Source: Citrus sinensis (Eukaryota > Streptophyta > Magnoliopsida > Sapindales > Rutaceae). From it: 64,000 nt of DNA. Position numbers and translations under genes: made by a program. The stretch lies in assembly GCF_022201045.2 (NCBI RefSeq), contig NC_068558.1, positions 49,269,501 through 49,333,500 on the forward strand, written 5' to 3'. Shown one piece after another: positions 1-13,782 of this stretch (its first letter is position 1; every line of letters starts with the position of its first letter). The notes beneath the pieces are model-generated. The model was given only the letters and a program-made list of their open reading frames with translations. It was not told the DNA's origin and searched no databases.

Positions 1-2983
1 GCGCATTGCTATTGGCGAACAGGAATATGGAGGCAATCTTAATGAAGCCGTGAATGCATATTTTAGTGAAGGCCACAGAGACATGTATGGCATTGTTTCC
101 TAACTCTATGCTTTTCTATTTTGTTCCCTTTTATTTGTCATAAGTTGCTTTGGAGGTTATAAAGTAATTTATCTACCTTTTAGATTTAGTGTTCGCTTGT
201 CTGGTCTTCCATTGACAATTTTGTTTTCTGTCTAATTTTGCTGTCCAGCTTAAATCCAACTGCTGTTGCTTATCCTTATCCTTCCCCTGGGCTTAGTTCT
301 CTGGACATGAATAGTAATAATATTCAAGCTCGGCCAAGCAGACTTTCACAACTTTTCTCTGCTGCTAGAAGTTTCAGGCCTTCATCTCTACTTGACCCCA
401 ATTACAGGAGAAGTCTTTTAAATGAGCTTAGTGCTTCTCTCACCTCTCCTCAGCCAGTTGCTTCCCACACGGGAGGGGTAATGGGGCTTCCTGCAGAGTT
501 CAGTAGTTGGAATGAGCAGCCTTATCATTCAGGACAGATGCCTTATGACTATGATGGAGCAAGAACTTCATCATACCATGGTCGCGATACTCGGGACAAT
601 CTTTTGAGGGATAATGGTTCACACTTTTATGGCAATGACATAGAAGAACAAATGATACAAGCTGCCATTGAGGCTTCAAAACAAGAGGTTGAAGAGCGTT
701 ATCTGAATAAGCAATTTATTTTCTGGATTATGTATCACTGCTTATTTTACTTCTGGCCAATTCCTTTCTATCGTGTCTAAACTCTTACTTTCTGTGTGTA
801 TTGTTGCAGGCTTCATCTGGTAGTGGAGTTGTTCAAAGGGAACTTGAGCTACCTGAAGATGATGAATTTTCTCGTGCAATATCCTTGTCCTTGAAGGTCT
901 GTAAATATTGCCTTTTATTTTCATATTCTATGCTTTTCTTTTCTTACTTGTCCTTGGTTCAATTGTACTGGGATCAGACAGCAGAGCAAGAGAAAACAAT
1001 CCGTGGGCAAGGAGTGAAAGACCGAGATAGAAAACTGGAAGTCTATGATTTAGTTAAAGAAGCTGAGAAAACTAACAACAGCACCAGGAAGGTGTATACT
1101 CTTTCTTGCCGGTTCTGTTTGGCGCAAACTACAGGGTTTGCTGACATAGTTTCTTATATCCCTGTACTTTCTTCTAAATATGGACATCCTTTCGATTCAG
1201 CCAGGAAAATCATCAGTCCAAGAGGGAGCTGAAAATATGCGCTCACAATCACCTATGCGTTACAAGTCAGAACATGATGTTAATGTCCATACTCAGTGCA
1301 GTAAAGATGCTTTTCCTGCTAATGAGGTAGTGTGCTTTGCCTATTAACAATTTTGAATTGGTTCTCATAGACAAGTAAGTAAATTTAAAACATTTTATTG
1401 GTCTGGACATTGAAGTGGGGTGGCATTTCTTCCAAAGAGCTTGATGAAGCAGTTATGCTTGAGGCAGCACTTTTCGGTGAGGCTGCTACAGGTTGCTCTA
1501 AATATGTACAAAGTGATCTAGACAGCAATGCAGGTCCTGGTTCCTCATCAGGTTCCCGTGCATCTTCCTCTGTAATGGCACAGCAGTCACTGCGAGAACA
1601 ACAGGTTTCTGCTTTTCCACATCAATTACATGTTTGATGATGCATTGTCTGTGGCCTGATCGTCTAATTTTGCTTGCAGGATGATGAGTATTTGGCTTCT
1701 TTGTTGGCCGACAGAGAAAAAGAAATGAATGCTCTTAAGGAAGCTGAGTCTCTTCAGCTGAGTAGAGATGAATCTCAGAAGAAAATCCTTGAGGAAGAGG
1801 TAGTAAAACTGTTGAGTTTTGGGTGCCTCATTTATTCACCATGTTCTTTTGTGCTTAAAACTACTTTTCTTTGTTATCTGAAGACCCTTACAGTTTGATA
1901 CCCCATGGATAGAGGTGAGAGTGACAGGGTTGATACATAGATCCTTAGATTTGATGTGATTTTAAACTTGAATCTGTCATGGAAGGAGTTGAACGTGCTT
2001 TAACTTTTGTTAGAAAGATATGACAGTAGGATTCTTTAAGCTTTCCCTCAATTTTCATGCTTTTGGTGGGCCTAGTATTTTCCGGCACTAGCAATTGCTT
2101 CGTTATTTCTTTATCTTGAAAAAAATAAGATTTTGTAAATCCGATCGGATCAAGATCCAAATCTTATCTAAGATTTTGAATTATTTGGCATGGTTTTAGC
2201 TGACTTTTGATAGACTTCAGAAGTTTTATGAGTGTCATTGGCGTGAACTCCTGAAAATCTTCTGCCTAGCATGCTTGTATATGGATCATTGCCCTCTGTG
2301 TAAACTGGAATGGAATATCACTGTGTGGCAAAAAATTAAGAATAGTTGAGGAGGAAGGTGCCATTTGATTTTTATTGTCCAAGTCTGGAACACTGATTTT
2401 GATAATTTTGATATACTGATGATAGAAACTTGAAAGATGGCTAGCAGCAAAGAAACATCTCTTCCTGAGGAACCAGCAATAGATGATGAGAATTCGGTAT
2501 CCCTTGTTGTTAAAATGCCAGATGGTAGTCGCCGTGGCCGTCGTTTTCTGAAGACGGATAGGCTTCAGGTAAAATGTCAGAAATTTAGAAGACACACTTT
2601 GGTCCTGTGGTTTAACTGCCTGCTATTTGTTCCTTTGTAGATTCTATTTGATTTCATCGATGTTGGTAGGGAAGTGAAGCCTGGCACTTACAGAGTGGTA
2701 AGTCTTGTTGTCTTCTCTTTGACTACAGCAGTTGGTGAACCTATCAAGCCAACTGTTGGGAGGCCTACGTATTCCCATGCATTTCTTTTAATTTTTATAT
2801 GTAAACATGTATCTATGGTGTGTGTGTGTGTGTGTGTGTGTGTTCTGATTTCATTCTTGTTTTTCTGATGAACAGGTGAGGCCCTATCCTCGGCGTGCTT
2901 TTGGTGTTTCTGATGGATCCTCGAGTTTGAATGAACTTGGCCTGACAAGCAAACAGGAAGCCTTATTTCTGGAGTTCATTTAG
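1..2983 (+). CDS. PUX8: Plant UBX domain-containing protein, PUX8/SAY1-like (5' partial)
   Basis: Adaptor of the PUX family, which binds the CDC48/p97 ATPase through a UBX domain and ubiquitin through UBA/UIM motifs. Ten exons can be joined in one frame with GT..AG borders: <1-84, 249-687, 810-896, 978-1091, 1201-1326, 1416-1604, 1680-1799, 2437-2568, 2641-2697, 2876-2983, giving 484 visible residues and a stop at 2981. The first exon holds the end of a UBA-like fold ([12 protein letters not shown]). A UIM-like motif ([12 protein letters not shown]) closes exon 2, and a second acidic helix ([13 protein letters not shown]) lies in exon 3. The coiled-coil stretch in exon 7 leads into the UBX domain in exons 8-10, with [11 protein letters not shown] at its start and RPYPRRAF at the CDC48-contact loop. 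The start codon lies upstream of the window. There are no frameshifts. PUX8 versus its close paralogues cannot be settled here. Confidence 0.9.
2819..2842. repeat. (TG)n microsatellite in last PUX intron
   Basis: About twelve TG units lie inside intron 9 of the UBX gene, upstream of its pyrimidine-rich acceptor. Probably a length-polymorphic marker. Confidence 0.9.
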
Positions 2984-3714
2984 CGCTCTCACTCTTTGAA
3001 CATCACAGTGTAAATGCCAATTAGGTTCTATTGCTCTGGCGAGCTCGTAGTAAATACTCTGTTTGAAGCACTACAATTTATTCAACCTTTTTAGGATGCA
3101 CAAGGAAAGGAATTATATAATACTGTCTTTCCCCTTAGAAGCTCAAATTCGGCCCTTTGCTTGCTAACAAGAATAAGAAGTGACCTCTTATGTTTTTCAT
3201 TTGCATGTACTACACTGAAGATCCCCGAAGGGGGAAGAGGCCATTCTCAAAGTCTCTTGTTCTATTGTTCAGACTGCATGTCTAGGATAGTGAATTGAGG
3301 GTACTTAGGTTTTATGGTATTCATTTGTTCATTACCCGAAAGCTGCAGCTGAAAATAGAGAAGCCGTAGCCTTGGGCTCGAAGCGGTTTTGCTACCTTCC
3401 AAGTTGAAGGTAACAAAAGTTCTAATCGGTCCTTTATGCCTTTAATCTCTTTAACCTCCGAGCTTGTCTCTGCTTGCACACAGGTTTAATGGGAGTACAA
3501 GAATGCTTATAACCGAGGTTTTGAACTTATATTAATTTCTTATTTATCTAATTGATGAAATCAATAAATCGATTCTGTGGTCATCACATAATGATATGCA
3601 AGTATATTGTCACCTGGTTCGACTAATAAATCCTAGCGACGTTGCTATAGCCTCTATTCAAGGTCAAGGGGGGGGAGAATTAGTCCGCCTATTTAATCAC
3701 TAAGAAGAATTTCG
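2984..3714. other. 3' UTR of PUX gene and spacer
   Basis: The first 100-150 bases are the likely 3' UTR (AT-rich). The rest has no open frame or motif that I can assign. A run of nine G near 3667-3676 adjoins the plastid-like stretch that follows. Confidence 0.5.
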
Positions 3715-3977
3715 CTCTTATAAGAATTGACGAAAGGGGGTATGCTTATTATCGAACCCCCGTCATTTTATTTTTTTTCTATATCAATCGTAGGTATTGC
3801 ATTGGTTCATAAAGAATAAGCACAAATTACTAAAAGATACCAAGAAAAGGGGTTATGTTGATAAAAAGGATGTTGATGGATCATTGCACAACATCAAAAA
3901 ATGACTGGAAATAGAAACAAAAATCATTATGATTTGCTTGTTCCTGAAGATATTTTAGGAGGGAAACAAATGCCTTG
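3715..3977 (+). pseudogene. Possible plastid ycf1-derived fragment (NUPT)
   Basis: Three short frame pieces read in the same direction: IDERGYAYYRTPV near 3728-3766, then RGYVDKKDVDGSLHN near 3848-3894, then [14 protein letters not shown] near 3915-3957. The last two resemble the lysine-rich C-terminal part of plastid Ycf1. Frame changes fall at A runs such as 3895-3901. The similarity breaks off at about 3960, just before the 3' end of the neighbouring minus-strand methyltransferase. I infer a small plastid-to-nucleus transfer. The match rests on recall of the family and was not aligned, so it could be chance. Confidence 0.35.
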
Positions 3978-6900
3978 ATGGATGTAAATACAAAAATCTT
4001 GAAAAATAAATAAATAAAATAAATTTTGGAAGAGATGCATTTTTATCGAGCTGTATGTTGTTCCTTGATTTTGATCGGGGGGCTGGTGCGGTCCAATATT
4101 TTTTATTTGCAAAACGAATCTTCTCTCTCTGACGGGGTCCATTTTCATGGTCTGCAATTCTTCCTTCCCATTCCATGCCATCTGTGATACTCTTAATCTT
4201 CACCAATATATCTACATCGTCCGGATAATTACACTACCTTCTGGCCGCAAGATCCTATCCATTTCTAACAAGACATCTTCCATTTCACATCTGTGATATG
4301 AATTCAATTCGATCGCAATCAGTTTATCATATTTTATTCATTATATGCGTACCCGGACTAAACATGACACATGAGCCACATGCTAATAGAATTACCTGTC
4401 CTTATAAAGACTGAAAATTGAATCAGCATGGATGAGAGCATAAGTTCTCGGATAAGTAGACATGGCCTCGCACCTACAAGGAGAAAATATTTAGCAACAA
4501 CCTCCATTAATGAAATGTTAGGTTTAAGGCGGTTTGCGTGATGTAGTAAGGAGGAAAAAAATAGATTAATCGATCAATAAAGATTATGGAATTATGCGAA
4601 AGAGTTACAGCTAAGATGGAGATTTAGCCAAAACAGGCCTGGTTTGGAGGTTCTGAAGAAAAAAACCAAACAAGACAAACGGTAGTAGTGGGTTCGTTAT
4701 CGGCCGGGGAGTGCTGATCAAGGGATATGAACGAAGTGGAGAGATAAAGACATACCAATTCTGATAGGTTCAATCAAACCACGTTCGTAGATAACTCCAA
4801 GGGTGTTGATTTTGCTTCAACTGGGACAGTGTTCCTGACCCCACAATGGATCATCAACGAGAGCTGCTGCAAAGCCTCCCAAATAAGCATTCATATCAAG
4901 CAAGTTGCGGTATCTCCCAGGTTGTGCTAGTTGATAGTCCACGGATTTGTAATATGTCACTCTTTTCTTCCATAGGGCTGTGTCTTCTCTAAACATCTCT
5001 GCTGTAACTCCATCCACTGCTCCCCCTATTAACCCTGGGAGGGATTGCATTCAACTCTCTGGCCACTTGGTCAATTGCCCCCCGGCGATTTCCTTTATAT
5101 GGCCACCTCAGGCAGTGGGGTCAAGCAAGTCTCCATCTTAGTATACCTACATCCAAAAAATAATAAAATCAATTAAAGCCAAAATAAAAACCAGATACTT
5201 CGACAAAGCATCTGCCATCTGGTTGCTTTATAATCCATTTGGTTTTAGAATCATTTCTAAAGCTTTCCCTTGGCAATTAGGGACAATTTTGCTTTGCTTT
5301 TGTCATCTAATTCAACATCCCAGTGTAAATTAATCCTTCACAAAAAGTTTTATAATAAAGGAGATCGAAAATTATTCGAAACTCCATCACAAGGATAGGA
5401 TTTTCTCACACAAGAAAAAATAATTAAAATTGGAAGAAAAAAAAAATTACCACGCCATGTCAGGATCTTGTGCCTTGCAAAGCGAGGCTTTTTGAAGACT
5501 CTTCGGTTAGCTATACAATGTACATGATTAGTGGGTTTCTGCCAAATAGCGAGATCTTTCTTTTGAATTACTTTTTCCAGCATTAGGCTCCTTGCTATGG
5601 TCTCTATCCCATTTTGTTCTGATTTTAAGTCTTCAGTTGTTCTATTCCAGCCTTTCCAGTGGCTCTCCCAGTTTCACTGGTGGCCCAGACAGAATCCATA
5701 CCCACCAGGGCGTAAAACTCGATCAACTTCAATTAAATATAGACCATCTGCTCAGATGAAATTAAACCATAACTTAAATTTTACGAACACTTTAAAAGTG
5801 AAAGAAACATTGAAATAGCAATGGACCAGTTAGTTAATTAGACTACCATATTGGCCCAAGGAATGAGACAACGAGAGCCAATGTGCCATGTCAAAAGCTC
5901 CTTGAAGGATAAGGAAGCCTGATCGAAGCCATGACTCCAATCAATGCTGGAACTCCTCGCTCTAAAGCAAATTGTACCTGAGCTTCATGAGTGTCTCTTG
6001 GTGCAAATGATACTGCCAGAATATTTCTTGACATAAGGTAAGCTCCCCAGCTAGCAACCTGAAAATTTTTAACATCATATCCAGTGAACATAAAGTATCT
6101 GCTTAATATAAAAACTATTGTCTCTCTTTTCTCCATACGTCTATATGCTTAGTATAAAGCATGTCACTGAAGAATGCTCTCTTATTTTATTTTTATTTTT
6201 AAAAATTGCACTGAATTAATGAGCCATAAGAAAATATCAAAAATAACAATCCATAGGGGTAATTATGAAGGCATTAATCTTAAAAAGTTTAAAGTAGTTA
6301 CAGAAAATGTTAATTAAGTAATAATGAAGTTTTGTTTATCAGCATTGTCTATGTCTACGTTAGCATTTTAACAGCATTCTTTAACTGCAATCCCAAGTTT
6401 CCTTAAGTAGATATCAATTACAAAGTGCGTTGCCCTAGACATTTTAGATAATTATGGTGACCAAACACCTTTTCTGCGGTTGGAAGATAGATAGATATTA
6501 TATCATTTCTTGGTGAACCACTTTACTTGAGAGGCCAAGAATTTATTAAATTTTGCTAAAACTAAAAAAGTAAAGATGAATTAGGATGGGGGCAACGCCT
6601 ACAACTTATCATAAGATCTGCGCTTCTTAGCTGTGATTTCAGATTAGGTTTGGTGCACTGCAACATGTGAGCTGGACTACTCTAAATAACGCGGAAATAA
6701 TTACAGTAGAAGGAGTAAATAAATACCCGTAAATGGTAAGAAAATAACCAAGTAAATATGTATCACTATTCTATTTCCATTCAAATCTTCAATAATGACT
6801 ATCCCATCCATAACCTCCCTATAAAAAAGGAATCATTTAATCGTAAAATATATTTTTCCCATTCAACCTAATTTTCATTATTTTACAAGGATATTATTGA

Positions 6901-7870
6901 CCCCACGCCATTCTTTTTCAATTATAATTTTTTTTTAAAAAAGAAAAATAATCTAAAACCCCATCCTGCTCCGCCGGCCGGCCCACTCAGCCACAGCCAG
7001 TGCACACATTCAGTTTAAGTTTATAAACCAAGTCAAATAGATACAGACCCAATGATTCCGGTTCACGCAAACGAACCGGACGGTCGACGCTCAAAGTAAA
7101 ACAAATTAAATGTAAGAGAAAACAAGTTTGATTAAAATATGAGAAATTGGTCACTATATTTGTTGCTAAATTTGTAGTACGTACCCCACAACCAGTATCA
7201 ATGGCGGTCCTTATAGAGCCATCTTGAGATTAATCAACTTGCCAATATCGTCAATGTACGCGTCAGCGCCCGCGTGGGAACTTCGTGCCGCCACCTGGGA
7301 AAACTGAACGGTCACCCTGGAACCGGACCCAATTCTGGTTCTTCTTCCTCTACTGTAACTCCTTATGCGGCACATTAGCGTACCACGCAAACTGCCTGCT
7401 CTCCGGCCACCTAAACGGCACCGTGTAACCCGTGCGGCGCCGGCACGCGACACTTGAGCAACTCGGTTTTCTCAGGGCGTGCCTCTCCCTGTATATCAAA
7501 CCTGTCCTGTCGAATTTCAATGACCGGTGAGTGTCCTCGCAGGGGACGTTCTCGACGTATTTGGAGGTCGCAGGGAGGGATGTAGGTGACACGCCGCCAA
7601 AGTGGGAGGGGGGTCAGGAGCCTGNTGGTGGGCTGAGAAGTCGAGGTTNAGGTTTGTTGAGGCCTTGGCCGATGTGCTGCTNCNTGGGACAGAAGTGAGT
7701 ATAGAAGAAGGTGACGTGGCAGCGCGGATGGCCCCCGGCGAGTGCTGCCACATGCCCGCGAGGTAAAAGATTGTGCAGAGAATTGTAACGAGGGTTATTG
7801 AATAAAGATTTGCATGCTTTGTTTTGAATGTTATGTAAGATAGTCTCGTTGAACCAGCCGTATTAGCCAT
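3927..7870 (-). CDS. PMT15: Probable methyltransferase of the PMT15/16/17 clade (frameshifted as given)
   Basis: Golgi type II membrane protein of the putative SAM-dependent methyltransferase (DUF248) family, linked to pectin/cell-wall polysaccharide modification. Exons on the minus strand: 7870-7185, 6058-5847, 5747-5451, 5146-4756, 4473-4396, 4290 to about 3927. The ATG at 7870 precedes a membrane helix ([15 protein letters not shown]). Family blocks follow: [34 protein letters not shown], then TGCG split by intron 1 from VASWGAYL, then [46 protein letters not shown] and [12 protein letters not shown]. At least fifteen single-base gains or losses break the frame (for example near 7595, 7355, 7226, 5863, 5690, 5545, 5060 and 4225), mostly in homopolymers, while the codons between are well conserved. 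Four N bases lie at 7625-7684. Either a very young pseudogene or, more likely, consensus error. The C-terminal end is uncertain (3927 or 3955). Confidence 0.85.
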
Positions 7871-10800
7871 TGAAATTGAAACCAAAATAAAAATAAAAAA
7901 AAATAAAAAAAAAAATTTAAGAGAGACCGATGAATTATGAATGAAAATGAGAGTCTCCGTATTGCTTTTATGCGAGAGTCTCTGTAGTCAAGGAAGACGG
8001 GTTAACGTAAGGGTGACGGTGAACTCCTCAAGGTTTTGTTTGGTACGCGGACTGGTGATATCGAGTGAGGGTGACGCGCTGGTGAAGATGAAACTGGCCC
8101 AACGAGAGAGCGTGTTTGCATTATGGAACGTGGGCGCGCGCGCGGGCATATTATTAATAAGGCAAGTGAATAAAGAGGCAGATTCTCTGTTCTTCGTCTC
8201 CACTCGCCATTCTTTGTTTTGTGTATTTAACAAAATTGTAATTTTGCTGCAATTAAGGAATATCAATCTAAGATGTTCTCTGGTTATGGTATTCGAAATA
8301 CTAATTCTAATAAAATGCGAATTGAATTTATTTATTTAATTTTCGTGGATAGAACGTTACGTTCAAAATAAATAAACAAAACATATATTATTGGACATTG
8401 TTTCATTTGACCAGTAGTAAGGGAAAGAGGGGACGTGGGAAGATATTGGACATGACATCCATGCATGGCACATCACAATGCGCATCATCTGCTGTATGCT
8501 TATACAAATCAAAAGACGTGGGGCACTTTATAGAATCACATGGTGTGTTTTCTATAAAATTAAAAAATGTCCTTAATAAAGATCTTTATACTATGAACTT
8601 TTGAGTTCAATATGGCATTACTAATAGCACTCGCTATCTTTGGTTTCACTTTCACAAGTAGAGTAGGTAAGTTTTTTTTTTTTTTTTTTTTTTTTCTGGA
8701 CCTAATTGAATCATTTAATATATTCTGAAACGGTTTCAATATCTCCGAAATTAGAATTTTAAATTGCCGTAAATTCTGATGAACCTCGAAACTATTTACT
8801 TGAAAGAAAGAAAAAGAAACTCCTCGAGGAGAGTGTCTTACACTCTCTTGATAGAGCGCGTGTGAGTAAGTAATGTCCCGTCAGCAATAGGAAGGTCCAG
8901 TCATGTCCGAGAGAAGCATATCCGCAGCTGTTGGATCAAAATTCAAGATAACAACTCAAACTGTGATCAGAACTCAACTGTCTGTAATTCGTTTTCGATT
9001 ATTTTCGTTGACAACCAGAATCGAACTTTTCTTGCATATGGGTTTTAGTTGCTCTTCATCTACGTCCTAAGGCGTAGTTGCTACTTGCTTTGCCTGGGTC
9101 TCGTATTATAGGTGGGAACCGGTGAAGTTTGACTTTTAATCTTTAATGTTTATTTTTATTGGAGAAGTAAGCGCTCGCCAGATTAAAATAATAAGAGAGG
9201 CACATGCAAATGCAATTGCAATTGAGTTTAAGCATTAAACTATTTAGTGTATAACATGCTGTACACGTTACATATATTATATATACATATGCGCTAATGA
9301 ATCCATCTCATTCATGGTGGCACTAACTACGTTTAAACGTCTTTAAGTAGATGAATTTGCATGTATGATATTCAATTTTCCTCAGTACTAACGGCTCTTT
9401 CTCTAACTCAATGACAGCTTGCGCGTCCGCATGTGCGAGATGCATTGTACGCACCCACTCCTATCTTTCTCTAATTATTATGCGCATGCACGGCGGCTAA
9501 TGGTGATTGGTAAGGGGCTTGAATGGAACTCCTCTACTACAACAAGTAATGAATCAAGCAAAGATCTTTAGAAACTCATGTGACTTTTTTTTTTTGGGGG
9601 GGGGAAAATGTGCTTTCCTAAGCTATATATATATATAGTATACCTTTCTTTAACTATAGTTTTTCATTAATTTGTGTTTGGTGAAGCAATTGAGTAGTTT
9701 GGAATTTCAATTTCATTGAACAGCTATATATATGCATGTGGACCCATCTTTGTGGAAACGGGGCCTTAAACCTATCCGCTTTTTATCAACCATAAAATTT
9801 GTGAAATTTTGACTTTACCCATGCATTAACATATCAAGCAAGGAAATGCTCCAATTTGGAAAATTTTGGAACATGATTTGATTTTATATATATATATAGG
9901 TTCTTTCAACCATAACTCTGATCGTATCACATGCACCTATATATATATATATATATATACAGCCAAGTTGGACACAAACGTTTCTTCATTTTTATTTTTA
10001 TAACACTAATAAAACATTTTATGTAACATTTAGCTTGCTGTAAGACTAATTTCTGTCGGATATATGATTGCGATTGATGGTGAGAACAGAGATATACCCA
10101 GAGATACAGAAACACGCGCCCATAGTTAATCTTTTTTTCCTGCAAAATATTTACTTATTCGGCCGTCGTAGGGCATTCAAAATGCAATGAAGTGAATTTA
10201 TTTTTATTGTACTTTTTTTTTTTTTGTTTCGAAGCCCAGCAAGCCCATAGAAACGTTTGTTGGATTGACTCCTTTGAAACAAATGTTGGTGTGTACTTTG
10301 AAAATATCGAGGTTAATTCAGTATCTACGCCAGCACACGAGTGCTGATTACGAGAATGCCTAGTTTGCCCTAACGGCTGATACAGAATTATTTGAATAAA
10401 AATGCGAGTTATGATAATTGGTCCCCTTCATTCATCTCACCGGCACATTTCTCAATGAACGCCATTAATTTTTTTCTTAAAAACAATCCATATCTCTTAA
10501 TATACCTCGCGTCATGCCCAATAAACCCTTAAATCACAGTTAAGCTTGTTTAAACGTCTATAGAAGCCTCGTATCTACTGAAGAATGAAAAAAAAAAAAA
10601 ATAGTGTGCTTCTAATTTGTTCATGTTATTGGTATTTCTTTTATTACAATAAATTGACCTATTTGGCTATTTATCCTTCTTGGTAATTTCATACTAAGGC
10701 AAAGCGAGAGGTAAAAACGCAGCGGTTTCTTACATGATGAGCTTAAAGAAAGAGGAGAGAGGAGATTCTGCTAACTCAGCGCCACGTGGAGAACATTTTA

Positions 10801-11998
10801 TTTATTTTATGTTTTGTTTGTTTCTAACACGCGGAGCTCGGGGGTCCACCAAAACTTGTCCTTACTGGGGACTGGGCCGCAGAATCATCAATCAACTGAA
10901 ATACTGGATCCATCAGAATCGGATTTCTCTTGCATTTTCAGTCATTAATCAATTGAAAAAGGCAACTCAGTTTGGGTTGCATCTACTTGTTTATTGTGCG
11001 ATTTGGTTCAAACGCAAAGTTGGGTTAGGTTGGGACACGTGGTGGTTGGAAAATTGAGGAAAAACGACACCACACTTTCGTTTCGGCGAAAGCAAAAGCG
11101 CAAGCAAATCAAACTTTGGACTGGGACTGACAAGAGCTTAATCAACTATTATTTATTTGGAAGGGACATCAATTATTTTGTCGATGAACATGACCATCAC
11201 CACTACCAAGTGGGCATATATATCGTTTAAGAATGGCCTATCCTACAATATTCTCTTTTAGTTTCTTAGTAAAATTGTCAATGGTTTTGAATAATTGATC
11301 ACATCAGACGAGACAAACGTGAAACGTATTGTATTATGTAATGCACAAATCAGTTTGGGTTCAGAATACATAAATCATCATACATGACATGACGGCACGG
11401 AATTCAATGGAATTTGGACACCCAGCTTTTGTGACGCTGTCTTACTCTTTCGGTTAATTGTATTATGATTATTATATATGAAATAGAAGTCGTAATGAAA
11501 TATATAAGAGACAGATCGGATGAGGAGGGCAAATACCTGGATTACACACAGAGACAGTTGACTAACTAACCGATCTACGGCGTACGGGGATTGCGACATT
11601 ATCCGTTTACTTAATCCATCATTCAATTTAATTCAATCATAAGTTTCTCACTTATGGCGCGTTCGAAGAAACAGAAGCAAACCACGTAGCGCGTGCATCC
11701 ACGTTCTCCTAAACCTAGGACAAGAAGGTGTTTTTTTTTTTTTCCTTAATATTGCTGTTGTTGTAAAGGATAAGATTATAGTTCCAGCGTCACACCTGAT
11801 CCTGATCGGCAGACACCTCCACTAATGTAGTCGTAATGTCCCGTCGGACTTAAATCTCTTTTCTCTGACTTAAAGTTGTCCGAGTCTACGTGTCTGCTTA
11901 TTCAATCCAAGTTGGGTCGATTAATGAGTAAGAAGACGCAACAACAAACCCATTGATTGAAAATCAGATTTTGGGATCTGTCTGGGTTGAGAGCTTTA
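7871..11998. other. Spacer between PMT and PP2 genes
   Basis: No gene is supported here. It includes the upstream region of the PMT gene, a 25-base T run at about 8671-8695, several (TA)n runs (near 9630, 9722, 9888 and 9939-9959), and a G-box CACGTG at about 10783. The last 300 bases are the promoter and 5' UTR of the PP2 gene. Open frames of 70-130 codons occur but show no family resemblance. Confidence 0.6.
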
Positions 11999-13782
11999 AT
12001 GGGAGCTAATGTGTCTGGTATTATAGCGGACAGCAATGGAGATGAATTGTCTTCATTGAGGCCGAGATTGAGCGACATGCCAGAGAGCTGCGTGGCATTG
12101 GTTTTGATGCATTTGGACCCACCCGAGATCTGCAAACTGGCTCGCTTGAATCGGGCTTTTCGGGGAGCTTCTTCAGCTGATTTTATATGGGAATCCAAAT
12201 TGCCTTCCAATTATCAGTTCATTGTTGACAAAGTTTTGGGTAGCAGTAGTAAAACAAAATATGGTTGATTATTTTGAGTAAGAAACATCTTTATGCCAGG
12301 CTTTGTAATCCCAGTCCCTTTGATGGGATGGCAATAAGGTTTGTTTATTTCCAATTTATTTTCTTTGTTTTTCGACATTATAAAAAATCTGTGATTGGGT
12401 TTCCGTACAGAAATGTTTTGATGCATCCGTCAAACCATAATCGTTTGATCCTCGATAATCTTCAAACTTGGTTGCTGTTTTTGATAATAATACATCTGGT
12501 CAGATCATGACAAGTTTTCTCCGAAATTTGGAAAATTTTATATTTCTCATTCACAAGCTCTAGCAAGTGTATGTTATCTTTTTGCAAAGAACCTTTGAAT
12601 TGGTGCAGATGTTTACTGTGTATAGGGGGATTCAAGTGATTTTGGTTATGTACAGGAGATGTGGCTGGATAAAAATACTGGTGGGCCTCTGTGTGTCTAT
12701 TTCTTCCAAGGCTTTAGCCATTACCGGGATTGATGATCGGAGATACTGGACTCACATTTCAACTGAGGAATCTAGGTGAGATTGTTATAATAGCTATGTA
12801 ATTCTGCACTGTGTTGCCCCCGGAGCTGTTTGAAATTAGTAGTGGGCAATTGCTTCGCTGGTGCTTTTAATATCATTCGTGGTCATTTTGCAATGTATTG
12901 ACACTGAATTATCCATTGGAATTTAGCATTTTGTCGCTCTACGTTTCCTCTACTATCAGATTGTGTCTCAATTTCGTGTGCAGTGTACAGACTCCATTTG
13001 GCCTTTCATAATATTTGCGGAGTTGATTCTTTTTCTGCTATATCTTTCAGTTATGGCGTGCTCAGAAAATGGTTTTTCAGCAACATTCAATCTGATTGAT
13101 GCTTTTAAGCTGAGTTAACACATTCATATTTTGAGTGCGTTTACTCACTGCTAGTAATTAGATTACAATGATACCGTTGGCCACCTGCTAAGTTTACAAC
13201 ATTTTTCTTATTTCTAGGAACTTTGATTTATTCACATTCATTCAAATATTTTGTCCAAACGAAACATAGATTTATTGCGTTGTTTATGCTTTATAGTGGT
13301 CTCCTTTTCTCCCACTGCCTGATGAATGAAGCAATTTGTTTGGGACCTGTCCCTTTCTTGCATGTTAGGTTCCAATCAGTGGCGTATCTTCAACAAATCT
13401 GGTGGTTTGAGGTAGACGGAGAGTTTGAGTTTCAATTTCCTGTTGGGACCTATAGCCTCTTCTTCAGACTACAGCTTGGGAAGCCTTCAAAGAGGCTTGG
13501 TCGTCGGGTTTTGCAAGTTTGAGCATGTCCATGGCTGGGACATAAAACCTGTTCGTTTCCTACTAACAACATCTGATGGACAGCTCGCCGTATCTCACAT
13601 GTTTTTCTAGAGAATCCTGGTCACTGGGTTCATTACCGTGTGGCAGATTTTGTTGTTGAGGATCCTAGTGAATCGACAAAGATTAAATTTCATTGACTCA
13701 AATCGATTGCACTCACACAAAAGGAGGTCTTTGTGTGGACAGTGTTTTGATATGTCCCAGTAGTTTGAAAAGAGTTTGTTAG
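11999..13782 (+). CDS. PP2-A13: F-box / phloem protein 2 lectin-like protein, PP2-A13-type (frameshifted as given)
   Basis: Substrate-receptor type F-box protein with a C-terminal PP2 (Nictaba-like) lectin domain. Three exons: 11999-12338, 12656-12775 and 13369-13782. The ATG at 11999 opens MGANVSG. The F-box lies at residues ~25-65 ([20 protein letters not shown], then [13 protein letters not shown]). The PP2 domain includes [18 protein letters not shown] and [12 protein letters not shown], and the protein ends LKRVC. One-base disturbances sit near 12255, 12277, 12325, 12686, 13510, 13600 and 13688. With these ignored, a normal family-length protein of about 290 residues is recovered with canonical splice sites. 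In Arabidopsis PP2-A13 (At3g61060) is next to PEX11E; here a PEX11 gene lies 7 kb downstream. Confidence 0.85.
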
